Positions 1 to 11,900 of a DNA stretch of 64,000 nucleotides are shown here, piece after piece. The notes below the pieces were generated by a model. The model searched no databases. It was not told where the DNA came from and saw only the letters and a list, made by a program, of their open reading frames with translations. The position numbers and the translations under genes are program-made. Position 1 is the first letter of the stretch; every line of letters begins with the position of its first letter. Origin of the DNA: Sphaerolaimus hirsutus (Eukaryota; Nematoda; Chromadorea; Monhysterida; Sphaerolaimidae); assembly GCA_964036195.1 (NCBI GenBank), contig OZ038460.1, forward strand, positions 7,009,504 through 7,073,503, in the 5' to 3' direction.

Positions 1-190
1 AAAATTATGGTATTTTCCAAAGCACAATGGCAAATACTGTGTGTAACATTTTTACGTTTACATTTTTTTTTCACGTATTCCTTGGTATTTTAAAAATACC
101 TTACGTTTTAGTATTTATACTTTTGATTTGGAAAAGGTATTTACGTTTACGTTTACGTTTTCCAAAAATACCAGTATTTGCACAACTCTG
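1..190. mobile_element. hAT-like element family B, right end only
   Basis: The window opens inside an element whose right terminus reads CAACTCTG (ends at 190). The interior consists of repeated TACGTTTACG/GGTATTT motifs also seen in complete copies at 14861-15554 and 18940-20035. The left end lies outside the window, so the 8-bp duplication (expected GTACCAAT at 191-198) cannot be confirmed here. Confidence 0.7.
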
Positions 191-770
191 GTACCAATTT
201 TAAATTACGTTAAAATTGTTAGTAAATTTTGTATTTGAATGAATGCATTCCATTCGATTCACAGTAAATCTTATTCAATCCGACGTTTTATGCGAGAACA
301 GGATAAACTGGACACACATATTGTCATATGAAAGCGGATAGCGAGGTATTTTATTGTAACAGCCCGGGCAAATTCCAACAAAAAAGTACGGTCGTGTGCG
401 TGCGAAAGAACAAGGGAAGAACTACCCTAATCACTGTACACCACTAGCGAAATCTGGATCGTTTTGAAAATCTAAAATTGCTCTGAATAACATAAAATGC
501 TCACTATGCACGTAATAATAAGAAATTATCATATATTTATCAAGTGTAGATCTTAAATTCAAATTTCGTAGGTGACTTTTCACTTATCTAATTGAAAAAT
601 TTATTGATGGTCATCCGTAAGCATGAAATACAAGTGTCAATTTCAATGAAATTGGGTTAGAAATTAGAATGGCACTTGTACAAAAATTCGTTAGACCATT
701 GACTCGCATAATGTCTGCCGAGTTTATTTATAGTGTTCCTGCCTGATGTAAACATTCCTGTTTCCCAGAC
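191..770. other. AT-rich intergenic stretch
   Basis: No open frame of note, no recognised domain and no clear terminal inverted repeat was seen. It lies between a hAT-like element end and a TACCGTATT-type element. Confidence 0.5.
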
Positions 771-1117
771 TACCGTATTACGTTGAAATACCCCCAGGGG
801 GGTTTATTCGAGGGGGTCTATTATTTCGCCAGAAATTTTTGGAAATTCCCCATACTCAGACGTATATAAAAATCAAACAATTACATAGATGTACATGTGT
901 TTATAGTCATATATGACTGTATATATACACATAAACCCTTCCCTGACGTCACTCAATCATCGGTTTTTACGTGTGTTCTGCATTGTACAGATCACAAAAT
1001 ATGTGGTATTTGTCATGTACGTTCTCTTTACATTCAATTTTAGGGGGAGTATTTCGAGGGGAGGTTTATTATTTCCTCAGCCAAATTCCTCAGCCAGTTA
1101 TTCGAGGTAATACGGTA
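771..1117. mobile_element. TACCGTATT-type inverted-repeat element (family Z)
   Basis: The left end reads TACCGTATTACGTTGAAATA and the right end TTCGAGGTAATACGGTA, giving an inverted repeat with TA at both edges. The interior has G tracts and a segment shared with the other copies: CAGACGTA, CATAAACCCTTCCCTGACGTC, then a stretch around GTTCTGCATTGTACAGATCA. The size and TA flank suggest a nonautonomous Tc1/mariner- or pogo-like element (inference). No coding capacity. Confidence 0.8.
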
Positions 1118-1127
1118 GATGTATTGC

Positions 1128-1575
1128 GTGTGCGCACACTAGTTTACTGCCAGATCTTGGTAAACTCATAAATCGGCTTTGAACGCATTTAAGTTTACTG
1201 GAATGGGTTATCCTTAATCCCCATCAACTGCAGTTGACAGACACCTCATTCTGGTAAACTCAAATGCGTTCAAACCCGATTTATGAGTTTACCAAAATCT
1301 GGAAGTAAACTAGGTATACTCCGATTACTTTACACCCTGCACGCGTGGTTCCCGCTGGAAGTGTGCCAACGATGGTTAGCGCGTGCGAGTTTCATAAAAA
1401 TATGACAAAATTGATTGTTGTTATAATGTTATTCATTAACATATTCACATCGATGAATTTTTTCATCTTTTTACGGAAATCGCATGACTTAACAATCATT
1501 GGCACGCTTCCAACACGCGACATAAATCAGTGCGACGGCAGAGTATCATGTACGCCGAGTATAGTGTGCGCAGCA
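1128..1575. mobile_element. Foldback MITE (CTAGTTTACTGCC ends) interrupted by a second MITE
   Basis: A left arm starting GCACACTAGTTTACTGCCAG is mirrored by GTAAACTAG just before 1314 and GTGTGCGC after 1563. A related uninterrupted copy lies at about 49988-50190, with ends CACGCTAGTTTA and TAAACTAGCGTG. The 249-bp element at 1315-1563 interrupts the right edge. Confidence 0.7.
1315..1563. mobile_element. TATACTC-ended MITE (family P), copy 1
   Basis: It begins TATACTCCGATTACTTTACA and ends CGCCGAGTATA, so the termini are short inverted repeats with TA edges. Two further copies of the same length class are present at 19416-19664 (opposite orientation) and 31009-31257. The short open frame inside is not conserved in the other copies. 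Confidence 0.75.
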
Positions 1576-1927
1576 CCACTTACACATCAGACTTGTTAAA
1601 ATACCGGAATATATCACATACCGGTGACTAGGGTGTCAAAAATTTTTTTTTACGGAAAATGGAAAGGTAAAAAAAAAATTTCTGCCGGAAAACGGAAAGC
1701 GGAAAGGTAAAAAAATTTCACTGAGCGGAAAACGGAAAACGGAATGGTAAAATAAAAAAAGTCAGCCGGAAAACGGAAAACGGAAAAATGAAATGCCGGA
1801 AACGGAAAATGGAAAGCGCAATTTTCACGGAAACAGAAAAAATAAAGTGAAATTTGCACGGTAATAGACAAATTTGCAGAAGGAAAACCTGCATGCAGGT
1901 TTTCCTGTTTGGCTTTGATTGTGGTAG

Positions 1928-3239
1928 TGTGCTGACCGTGGCAAAATGGATGGATAAAGAAATACAGAGAATTGATAATTAGGCTCATATTCGCACATTT
2001 ACTTATTTGCACTATTTTACTTTTCATGCACTATATTTATTTACCACGCAAAATATATTTCTTGCACTATATTATTTATCCATGGAGAATATTTAATTAG
2101 GAAAGTGTTTTATAAGTTATCGAAACATTTATGTGGAATATTTAGGTTTAAAGGTCAAATAAGTTTTTTTTAGGTGTATTAACATGAAATTAGGCTCATT
2201 CAACTCGCCGTAATTTTCTGACCATTATTATATATACATTTACATGGTTTACTTGCAATTTGGGAAAGTCAAAACTTGTAAATATTTATGTACTACGTAT
2301 GTACTTAGGCCAGCGTCCTAATAGAGAAATAGTGCCCTGTGTGCAACTAGCATTTACTGTACGTATTTATGAAGCCCTTCGCGTAGGCATAATTATTATA
2401 ACCCTGCTCACAAGTTATATTATTTTACTTTGTCATTATGGTAAATACCCTACTCAAATTATACCAAAGAATATATTACAAACCCTGCTCAATTATTATA
2501 CCCATTTACTTAAGTAAGTCCCAATTTGTCCATTATGAAATATACGTTTCCAGGAAGTGATTGTTATTATTATATTGAATATACCTTGCTCTATTTACGT
2601 CATTAGGAACATTTGCACTACTATTTACAGTTTCGAACCCTATTATATTAGTTCCAATGTGCGTCAATGTTTTCTGACAAATTGAAGCAAATTAGTAAAT
2701 CGGCCGAGTTTGCCGACTTCGCGCCTCTCAAGATTAATAGTTTTTCCATTAGCCCAATTTGTACCTGGTATTTCTTTACCATAATTGTTTGAATGTATGC
2801 ACGCGCAGTATGAGGCAACTGTTTCGGCTAGATGTGTTTATTTGTTGCATTTGTGACTTATTTGTGTATTTGTATTAGGAAATTACTGTAGCTGTTTTTC
2901 TATACATGATTTCCGTGTCTTAGCTACTTTGGAAGTTTTTACTTCAGTCTGCGGACCCCAAGCTACTGAACGAAAATAAGCTAGCGATAGAAACTTCGAT
3001 TAGGAAGCTCGCTAGACTTTGCGCTTTTGTAATACGCTGTATCTGATCGAAATAAAGTACCTGAAACAATTCGAACCCCCTTTTCAACACGCAACTACGA
3101 AATAAACTCAACTTGGCTGTCGACAAGTGGACGTTCGGCTACAACGGGAAATCAACCACTCTAAAGGCCGTTTCTCACTACGGTCTTGGAGTTGCCGGAT
3201 TCGGTGGTAGAAGACGCTGACTTCGGTGGTTTCATCACA
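1928..3239 (+). repeat. 5' LTR of the BEL/Pao element
   Basis: It starts TGTGCTGACCGTGG and ends TTTCATCACA, and matches 13189-14489 almost base for base. It carries 11 extra bases near 2290, where TACGTATGTAC is a local duplication, and a T/A difference in the run near 2165. AATAAA occurs at 3051-3056 and 3101-3106, suitable for polyadenylation in the 3' copy. The open frames inside the LTR have no family resemblance and are probably chance. Confidence 0.95.
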
Positions 3240-3257
3240 TGGCGCAGCGAGCAGGGT
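3240..3257 (+). promoter_or_regulatory. Putative primer binding site
   Basis: The bases directly after the 5' LTR begin TGGCGCAGCGAGCAGG. The complement ends in ...CGCCA, the layout of a tRNA 3' end with a G discriminator base followed by CCA, as found in serine tRNAs. Assignment to tRNA-Ser is inference. The position immediately next to the LTR is what is expected. Confidence 0.7.
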
Positions 3258-4467
3258 GATTGCATGACATTGTGCTATCACCAAGCCGGAACGGACATTG
3301 TGCGGCAGTTGGCAGAACTTCAAAAGTCCTGCTGAACATCAATTGGCCTTGGCTGAGCGTTGGCTGTTGATTTGCAGACAGCATTGTGCCAAAGTCACGG
3401 CACTCCTGTCTACATCCTGGGAGCGGTTCTACGCTCACGCGCGGAGGACATTGGAGTTCTGACAAGCCTGTCAGGATTTCAGGCAGCTTTCACCAGTGTT
3501 CTGGCAAGGTGCTAGACGCTGGGCGGCACCGGCATTTGACAAGGAGTCATTGTCGGACGGTGGTCAAACTTTCGCTGGACGCTCCTGGACATCCGGACGC
3601 CAGTGACCGCTCGCACGTCCTTCCTATGCCAAGGGAGGGTGACCTGACGGAGACAGGATCGCCACAGAGCCACGCTAGTCAAAGGGCTGTTTTTTGGGCA
3701 TTCGCGGAGGTCCCTCGCTCCACTGGGTAAGAGTGGACTCATACCTCGGAAGTGCAAAAGTAGGGGTATCAGTGTACAGAGGGCTGTAGCTGACAGAGGG
3801 CTGTAGCTGACAGAGAGTGGATTTGAAAACCAAGTATTAGGATACTTGGTAGCGTGTAGGGGCTTTGCGGAGCTCCCATTAAATATACACGCTGTGCCTG
3901 CTCGGTACCATCAGATCAAACAGCACAAAAGTGCCAGAATTCTGCATTGCACAGGCGCAATTGCAGAGCAGTGTACAGAAATACTGCCCAGAATCAGAAA
4001 GTGCACCAGAGTGCACAGAGACGTGTCACAGGTGACACGGCAAGCGCAGCACTGCGCACAGCGGCACAGGAGCCGCTCAGGAAAGCAAGTGGCCGGCGTG
4101 GTCACGAGGCACACAGGTGTGCCAGAAAGAGCGCCAGAGCGCTCAGAAAGAGTGTGTACGGACCCTCTTTGGGCGCACACTGCTGGGCAAATAAATTGTT
4201 TATTGTCCAGGTGGATTTGACCGGTGTGTTGAAGTCAACGCGTGTAAACAATCACGTCAGGGGCTTTAGGAACACACCTGGTGCCAGTGCAGTAAAGGTC
4301 AACGCGTGAGAACACGTCAGGGGCCTGTAGGACTGCATTGGTATTGTGCGTGGCACAACAAATCCATGGTGCACTGAGCACTACACAGAAAGACGCAGAG
4401 AAGCGTCATAAGCATCACAGGAGACGCACTATAAAGAGAAACAGTGAAGGAAAATTTATCAGCAAGA
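3258..4467 (+). other. Long 5' leader of the BEL/Pao element
   Basis: About 1.2 kb lies between the primer site and the gag start. It is much less AT-rich than the LTR. It holds a short direct repeat of GACAGAGGGCTGTAGCT near 3775-3815 and several short frames without family resemblance. A leader of this kind would hold packaging and splice-donor signals, but none was pinpointed. Confidence 0.6.
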
Positions 4468-7400
4468 ATGGTTTCACCAACGGGTCACATCAGAAAGACC
4501 CTGGGGCCGGCAAAGCACAGGGTGGACAGCAGATTGGCAAGAGAATATGCCAAATATGACCCAGAGATATTTGCGGGAGCAACAAAGGAAGAAAAGAGAA
4601 CAGAAATGAGAAGAGTGATTGCATCTGTCAAACAGGAGGGTGCAAAGTTGGAAAGTGCAATGACTGCAGTGAGAACTCAATTTGACGCATGGAGGGATGT
4701 CGTCAAGGACATTGACGAACCCGACCAGATGGAACAAGAACAAAAGATATACCAAGACTCATATGAGGAATATGCAAATATGTCAGACTTGGTGACACAG
4801 AAAATTGCAGCCATGAATGTATACATCAAAGAGTTGCAAGACATGATCCAGCAACAGAGCGGAAATACCATGTATGAAGTCAATACAGCATTCATACAGC
4901 AGATGGCTGCCCAGATGGCTCTGACAGCTCAGGGAGCTGCTCCGGGGGCCAGTTCAACCAATGCAACCACAGCAAAGAGCGTCAAATTACAGAAACTGGA
5001 AGTGGAACAGTTTACTGGGGAAATTGTCAAATTTCGATCATGGTGGCAAATGTTCGAATCCCACATCCACAATCGAACAGATTTGGAGGACATTTCCAAG
5101 TTCTCATACTTGAGGAGCTTGCTGAAAGGTTCAGCATTTGGCATGATCAGTGGATTGAGTGTGACCGCAGAAAATTATGCACCCGCAATTGCAATGCTCA
5201 AAAAGAGATATGACCAGCCAGTTGTGGTCAGAAACACGCTGATGAGTAATATCATGAAGTTGCGACAGGCCAGGAATACCTGTCAGGATATGAGAATTTT
5301 GTTTGATGCAATTGAAAGGCTGCTCCAGCAGTTGGAGTCACTGGGTGAATCAGTAGAACATCCAATGCTGTTGAGCCAGCTGCAACAGAAAGTGCCACCC
5401 GAGGTTCTCAGAGAAATCCAGAAGGAACAGGGAACTGAGGAAGCCTTGATGGTGGAAATATTCAGAAAGCTGTTTGGCAAGCAGCTAGCACTCAGTGAGG
5501 CTGTACAGCACGCACAGCAAACTGAGGCACCAGTTCAGCAATCGCGCCAAGGATTCGGGAATAATCCACGCGCACAGCAATTCAATAATCGATTCCAAGG
5601 CAATGGGAATCGATTCAGAGGGCCAGAGAACCCAAGGACCAGCACAGGGAGCATGTCTGTGATCCAGAATGGTCAGAGTGCACCACAGGCTGGATTCATG
5701 AATCCTGGGAGGCCGTGTGTGTTCTGCAATGACACACAGCAATTACACTTTAATGATAAGTGTCCAAAGTTCAAAACTGCCAGAGAAAGGAGAGTGATTT
5801 TGTCAAAGGCAGAGCGATGCCTGAGATGCCTGCAGAAAGGGCATTACATGAATCAATGTCAATTTATGAGAAGTTGCTTCTATTGCAAGTCCAATAGGCA
5901 CCACACTGCGGTGTGCCCAGAGAAATTTGGTGACAATAGCAATGGAAACGCTGGACGGCAAATTCCAGCATTCAAAGCAAATGGTCAACAGAGTGGCCAG
6001 CAATCAGCAAACAATGGCAGAAAGTCTGTGCCGATGGCCGGTCGACCAGCACAGAGCCAACAGAGAAAGGCCACAGTGAATTGTGTCACTGTGGAAGAAG
6101 CTGGACCAGAAATGGTAGAGACAGAAACCATATCCAGCACAGTGGTTACAGAACCAAATACAAAGCAACAAAATACGTCAGTGAACCTGTCAGTAAACAG
6201 GAATATGTCAATGTTGATGACAGCCAGAACCGTGATTGAGGCTTCAGAAATGGATACAGAGATGGAGCCTGAACAGCCACCACTACAGATTCAAGCGTTC
6301 CTGGACACAGGATCCCAGGGAACGTACATGTCAGAGAAAGTGGCCAAGAAACTCAATTTGAAGAGTACAGGTGAACACCACATCCAGGTGTACACATTCG
6401 GAAATGAAAAGCCACACTATAAAGTAGTACAGCAAGTGGAATTCAGAATGCGGCTCAGAAATGGCCAGAAAGTTGATATGGTGGCTGATGTGGTCCCGAC
6501 GTTGACCACAGAACAAGTCAAAGTGCCTGTGTCAGAACAGGACGAAAAGTACCTGCAGAAGTACTTCCCGGATGAGAGTTACTTTGCAGACAGAATTCCC
6601 AAGGAAAAAGGGACAGAGTGCAAGTTCAAGCCAGACATTATAGTAGGCTTGAATTATTTCTGGGACTTGATGTCCAGAAACACCAGCACCACCAGACTTC
6701 CGTCAGGATTGTATGTCATTCCATCAGAATTGGGATTGCTGATGGGAGGTGGGCAGCTGACAAGCAACAGAAATCAATGGACCACGGATGGCGCATATCC
6801 GGTGGTGGTCAACACAATTGTGCATCAAATTCAGAGAGAAAAGTGGTACGAGGAAGCACCGTTGTCAATTGCTCCTGTACCAAATGTCAAAGACATGGAC
6901 AGACTGGATACCATTGGCATAATGGACCAGCCAGACCTCGTCGAGGACGATGAGGCCATCAAGCAATTCAATGAGAGTGTACAGAGAAACCCAGATGGAC
7001 GGTACTCTGTAAAGTTCATGTACAAACCAAATTTGCATGAACTCCCAGATAACAAAGCAATGGCGTTCAAGAGGTTCAGGTACCTCACCAACAGGCTCAA
7101 GAGAGACCCAGAATTACTGGAGAAAATTCAGGCAATCATGAAAGCACAAGAGGAGCAAGGAGTAATTGAGAAAGTCCAAGAGGATATTATGGATGGCAGA
7201 AAGTTCCATATATTGCCTCATCAACCAGTGATAACGCCAGAGAAAACTACCACAAAGGTCAGAGAGGTATATGATGCCTCAGCGAAACCGCCAGGCATGC
7301 CAAGCTTGAATGAGTGCATGTACCGCGGTCCAGTTATACTACCACAGCTGGTAGGGATGCTGATGCGATTCCGATTGCATGGAATTGCACTGGTCGCAGA

Positions 7401-8214
7401 CATAGAGAAAGCGTTTCTGCAGATTAGTCTGCAGGACAGTGACAGAGATGTGACAAGATTTCTGTGGTACAAGGATCCCACGAAACCATCTATGGAGGAC
7501 AACATTCAGATTTACAGATTTGCCAGAGTACCATTTGGTATAATCTGCAGCCCAGCGCTGCTGGCGCTGACAGTCAGATACCACCTGAATCAAGCTGGCA
7601 CAGAAAATGCAAAATTGATCGATGAAAATCTGTATGTGGATAATTTGATCCTCAGTGTGGACACAGAGCAGAAAGCAATCGAATTGTACCAGGAATCCAA
7701 AGTGCTGTTCACAGAGGCACAGATGAATCTGAGAGAATGGAACAGCAACAATAAGAACTTTACTTGGCAATTGGCAGAGTCAGATGTAGCCAAGGAAATT
7801 GTCACAACAGTCCTAGGAATGAAATGGGACACAGAAAGCGACCAGATGTGGCTGAAAACGCCAAAGACAGTCCAGCAATCACAATTATCAGAAACTGACC
7901 AGAAAATCAAATTTCCCACTAAAAGGACAGTTGCAAAAGTGACTGCGGGATGTTTTGATCCAATGGGACTCGTCAGTCCTGTCCTACTGCCAGCAAAGAG
8001 ATTTTTGCAGACGTTATGGCATTCAGGACCAAGTGCCAAAGAGTGGGATACTCCCCTGTCTGAGGAACAGACAGCAATTTGGCAGCAATTAGAGACAGAA
8101 TTGCTCAAAGTTGGACAGATCAAGTTCAACAGAAATCTGAATTATCAGAGTAGTGCAGATGCACAACTGCACATTTTCGTTGATTGTATGCATATGCCAG
8201 AAAACAGAAAATGA
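4468..8214 (+). CDS. Gag-protease-reverse transcriptase polyprotein of BEL/Pao element (3' broken)
   Basis: The ATG at 4468 in AAGAATGG context is preferred over an upstream GTG at 4444 in the same frame. The product is about 1248 residues. A coiled, charged N-terminus is followed by a DUF1759-like Gag region (about 4981-5480, FTGEIVKFRSWWQMFESH). Next come a Cys/His cluster at 5716-5763 and two CCHC knuckles (CLRCLQKGHYMNQC, 5818-5859; CFYCKSNRHHTAVC, 5875-5916). A retropepsin-like protease has DTGS at 6304-6315. The reverse transcriptase has ADIEKAF (catalytic Asp at 7399) and YVDN at 7633-7644, where many reverse transcriptases have YxDD. The frame enters RNase H (HIFVD near 8170) and stops at 8212 just after the first catalytic Asp. 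The conserved strand that should follow is missing, so this is a lesion rather than a normal end. Confidence 0.93.
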   Translation: MVSPTGHIRKTLGPAKHRVDSRLAREYAKYDPEIFAGATKEEKRTEMRRVIASVKQEGAKLESAMTAVRTQFDAWRDVVKDIDEPDQMEQEQKIYQDSYEEYANMSDLVTQKIAAMNVYIKELQDMIQQQSGNTMYEVNTAFIQQMAAQMALTAQGAAPGASSTNATTAKSVKLQKLEVEQFTGEIVKFRSWWQMFESHIHNRTDLEDISKFSYLRSLLKGSAFGMISGLSVTAENYAPAIAMLKKRYDQPVVVRNTLMSNIMKLRQARNTCQDMRILFDAIERLLQQLESLGESVEHPMLLSQLQQKVPPEVLREIQKEQGTEEALMVEIFRKLFGKQLALSEAVQHAQQTEAPVQQSRQGFGNNPRAQQFNNRFQGNGNRFRGPENPRTSTGSMSVIQNGQSAPQAGFMNPGRPCVFCNDTQQLHFNDKCPKFKTARERRVILSKAERCLRCLQKGHYMNQCQFMRSCFYCKSNRHHTAVCPEKFGDNSNGNAGRQIPAFKANGQQSGQQSANNGRKSVPMAGRPAQSQQRKATVNCVTVEEAGPEMVETETISSTVVTEPNTKQQNTSVNLSVNRNMSMLMTARTVIEASEMDTEMEPEQPPLQIQAFLDTGSQGTYMSEKVAKKLNLKSTGEHHIQVYTFGNEKPHYKVVQQVEFRMRLRNGQKVDMVADVVPTLTTEQVKVPVSEQDEKYLQKYFPDESYFADRIPKEKGTECKFKPDIIVGLNYFWDLMSRNTSTTRLPSGLYVIPSELGLLMGGGQLTSNRNQWTTDGAYPVVVNTIVHQIQREKWYEEAPLSIAPVPNVKDMDRLDTIGIMDQPDLVEDDEAIKQFNESVQRNPDGRYSVKFMYKPNLHELPDNKAMAFKRFRYLTNRLKRDPELLEKIQAIMKAQEEQGVIEKVQEDIMDGRKFHILPHQPVITPEKTTTKVREVYDASAKPPGMPSLNECMYRGPVILPQLVGMLMRFRLHGIALVADIEKAFLQISLQDSDRDVTRFLWYKDPTKPSMEDNIQIYRFARVPFGIICSPALLALTVRYHLNQAGTENAKLIDENLYVDNLILSVDTEQKAIELYQESKVLFTEAQMNLREWNSNNKNFTWQLAESDVAKEIVTTVLGMKWDTESDQMWLKTPKTVQQSQLSETDQKIKFPTKRTVAKVTAGCFDPMGLVSPVLLPAKRFLQTLWHSGPSAKEWDTPLSEEQTAIWQQLETELLKVGQIKFNRNLNYQSSADAQLHIFVDCMHMPENRK

Positions 8215-8989
8215 CAGCGGCACGTCAAGCCTGCTGTACTCCAGATTGAGACTAGCTCCAAAGAAACCAGAAGTGACAATTCCACGGCTGGAATTGTTAG
8301 CAATGTTGATCGGCAGCAGAATGTCGAAATTCATTCACAAGGAGCTCAAGGACGTCAAATTCAGTCAGACAGTTGTATGGTCAGATTCAACCTGTTGTCT
8401 GAAGTGGCTGACAACCGCGAAGCCACTGGCATGTTTTGTCAAGAACAGATTGGATGAAATCAGGAAAATTCAGAGCGAGACAGAGAACATGCACATCAGA
8501 CACATTGCAGGACTGGAAAACCCAGCTGACATGGCCACAAGAGGCATGAATATGTCAGAGTTGGAAGGCAGTAACCTGTGGTGGAAGGGACCAGAATGGC
8601 TAATGACTGGAGAATGGCCAGAGCCGAAAGTGGAGCCAGTTACGCCAGAAGTAATGGCAGAAATCAAGAAAGAAGAGCTCAAGTTCCCAAAAGCCAGTCC
8701 AATTTACTTGGGCGCCACACAGCAAGTGGTCAGTGACCCAGATGCCAGCAATGTGCAAGCTGATGAAAGCAAGCACAGCAACCCATTCGGAATTGAGATT
8801 CAGAGATTCTCATCACTGACAAAATTACTGGATGCAACAGTATACGTGATGAGATTTGTGCGACAGATGCACAAAAAGCGCAGCAAAAATGACAGTCAGA
8901 ATGGATTGTCAGAAATCATGAAAAGTATCTGTGGTACAATAAAACCACAGGGAATTATCAGTATTGAAGAGAGAGAGAGATTGCGTTGA
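8183..8989 (+). CDS. RNase H fragment of BEL/Pao pol (displaced frame)
   Basis: This frame continues pol after the break near 8190-8214. It carries LAPKKPEVTIPRLELLA, then VVWSDSTCCLKW with the late RNase H Asp, then NPADMATRG and LWWKGPEWL, all typical of the C-terminal RNase H and connection region of Pao pol. It has no start codon of its own that makes biological sense. It ends at 8987-8989 in a GA-dinucleotide run (about 8966-8980), after which homology continues in the frame of the next entry. That pattern fits slippage in a GA repeat. It would not give functional Pol as it stands. Confidence 0.85.
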   Translation: MVCICQKTENDSGTSSLLYSRLRLAPKKPEVTIPRLELLAMLIGSRMSKFIHKELKDVKFSQTVVWSDSTCCLKWLTTAKPLACFVKNRLDEIRKIQSETENMHIRHIAGLENPADMATRGMNMSELEGSNLWWKGPEWLMTGEWPEPKVEPVTPEVMAEIKKEELKFPKASPIYLGATQQVVSDPDASNVQADESKHSNPFGIEIQRFSSLTKLLDATVYVMRFVRQMHKKRSKNDSQNGLSEIMKSICGTIKPQGIISIEERERLR

Positions 8990-11900
8990 AATATTGGATC
9001 AAAGTGACGCAACAAAATCATTACAAAAGAGTGGCAGAGATTCTGGCAACAGGCCACAGCAGAGGCAGCCAGAATAGCAAGAAAACAGCTGCAGACCAGC
9101 AGTTGATCAAATGGCTCAATGTGCAAATGCATCAGGATGGAATCCTGAAGTGCCACGGCAGAATGGAGCATACAGACCCACAGGAGGTCACAGTGCCACT
9201 CATACTGTTGCCAGCAATGGCTACAGTGACTCAGCTGATCGTCAGAGACCAGCATGAGAAATTGATGCACGCAGGAGTGCAACACACATTGGCAGCGATC
9301 AGACAAAAGTACTGGATTACACAGGGCAGACGGGTGATCTACAATGTGACCAGAACCTGCCCAACCTGTAAGAAATTGGGAGCGAAGCCGTACCAGCTTC
9401 CACCAATGCCAGATTTGCCAGAAACCAGGGTTCAGAGAGCCAGACCGTTCCAGTACACGGGCTTGGATTATTTGGGACCAGTTTGGTACAAAATGGACAA
9501 AGATCACAGGAAAATGTGGATCTGTTTGTTCACATGTATGGTGACACGTGCAGTTCACCTGGAAAGTGTGCTGGACATGACAGCACAGGAATTCCTGAAC
9601 GCAGTCAGGAGATTCATCACCAGGCGTGGAAAGCCTGAGGCAGTGATTTCAGACAATGCTACGCAATTCAAATTGACAGAGAAAGTGCTCTGCACAAGCA
9701 CTGACAAGGCCATCAATACTGGAAAGGAATGGTCAGAAATGGTCAAAAGTGGAGCAGTACAGACTTACTGCTCACAGCAACAAATCCAGTGGAACATGAC
9801 TACTCCTATGGCACCATGGCAGGGAGGAGTCTATGAAAGAATGGTGGGCATCACCAAGAAACATTTCAAAGCAGCTGTGGGGCACAGAATGTTAACTCTG
9901 CAAGAATTGTTGACACTTTTGCCAGAAGTCGAGGCAGTGATCAACAGCAGGCCAATCTCTTATATCTATGGTGATGTAAAGAGCCTCAGAGTGCTGACGC
10001 CAAAGGACTTCCTGACAGGGGAAGGTCAGATTGGAGCACCACAGTTTGACGCAGACAAAGATGAAGAATTTGTGCCCAGAATGGATAACGCAGCGAAACT
10101 GCAGAAATATTGGGAGACAACCCAGCAAACTTTGGATAAGTTCTGGGACTTGTGGCATCAAGAGTATATCCCGAGCTTGAGGGAAAGGACTCAGGTGACA
10201 CACAAACATGGCAGATTGACAGCGACTCAAGAACCCAAAGTGAATGAAGTTGTGCTGATTTATGAAGAAAACATGCCCAGAGGTGCATGGAGGATGGGTC
10301 GCATCGAGCAGTTAGAGCCCAGCAAAGATGGACAGATTCGCTCAGCAAAAGTCAGAACTGCCAACAGAAATGTGGTCAGCAGACCACTCAATCAATTGTA
10401 TCCGCTGGAAATCAATTCAAAGACAATGGATATCCCAGAGACAGCAGTGACAGTCAAAGTGGATTTACTGGACCCAGCAATTGTCCAGAAACATGTCAGA
10501 AATCAGAGCTCGAACAGAGACTCTGTACCAAACCCTGCTCAGAGGAACTCAGCACCAGATAGAGTCCTGAGGAATGCAACAGGGAAAGCCACAGCAACCA
10601 CCAGCAGTCTGGTGATTGGAATGCTGTGCATGGTATTGATGCTGACAGGCATGTCAGAGTCAGCAACGCTGAGAAAAGCTGGCAAAGCTTACAGCGAAGT
10701 ATTTTCCAGAACATACGTTCTAGAAACCTCGACAGTAAGGCCACCATCATTGGCAGCGCATCATGGATTGCCGCCTTTGCCTTCAGAATGGCCACCAAAA
10801 TCTGTCAGAGAAATGCAGACTTATGAGAGATTCAAGGATGCAATTAAAGATCATCCTGTGGAACAGGTGATCAGTTCACAAAGCCAGAAGTACCAAATTT
10901 GTACCAGTGGGAGGCATGGACATGCACTTACAGTTCCTGAAGAAGTGCAGTGCCATATCCCACCAAGGAATTTTGTCAAGGCAATGAAAGTTACACTTTA
11001 CGCACAGAGACAGATTCCACAGAAAGAGAAAGCATACAGATGCTACATCAGAATCAAAGAGATCATCACACACACCAGTTTCTGGGGAGCGAAAGGCATT
11101 ACAGGCAATTTTGAGAAATACCAGCAAGTTGGCGTGGTAGCCTGTAACTATGCAAGAATTCACAAGATGTTCAGAGGAACACCTTTGGTGGAAATGGAGC
11201 CCAGAGTGTGGACAACCAATCAAACCTTGAATGTGGAATATTCATGGTGTTGCCATGACAAAGAGAATGTCGTCAGTAACTTCTACATGGAAGAAGGAAC
11301 TGTGGCTTCACTCGATGGAAAGACTGTAATCAGCGACTTGCAAGATTTCAGCCAGTGCAGAGCCATGATGGGACATTGCAGAGACCACAATTATGGAATC
11401 ACAGTGTGGGATACAGAGAACTTCAAGCATCAATGTGCATATGAGAGAATTGGCAGATTCAAATCAGAAATATCTGGCCAGACAATTATTGTGTCAAAAT
11501 TGCAGGCAGCATACTCCCACAGCAACAAGACAAAGAGGCCAATTGGCTCAGAATGTGTCCCGGGAGACACGTACTACACCGATCAAGGAGGTGTATTCAT
11601 TCAGTTTGACAGAAGAGAAGATGTGCCTGTGGAATGGGCAATGCCAGGAAAGATAGTGGAGGCAAGAGAGTCAACAATCAGTGGAACATTGTATGCCAGA
11701 TTGGACGACAGAAACTCCAAGTTTCAGTTCCTGCAACATGTGGTCAGAGAGATGACTCAGGCACAATTTGCGATTGTATGGCATCAGCTATGTCAACTTC
11801 GCAAGAACCAGCTGGACATGTTGACTCAGCTTTTCCGTATCGATCCAACATTGGGGATTCGAGCCATGCTGGGAAGACAGGATGTTCATGCAGAATGGGC

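Noticed and set aside
1650-2027. Minus-strand frame rich in Phe/Pro/Ser/Arg (also 15619-15969)
   Set aside because: It is the translation of the GGAAAACGGAAA array of family A and crosses into the LTR.
8190-8214. Programmed ribosomal frameshift in pol
   Set aside because: The break falls inside RNase H, conserved residues are missing and no convincing slippery heptamer with downstream structure was seen, so damage is more likely.
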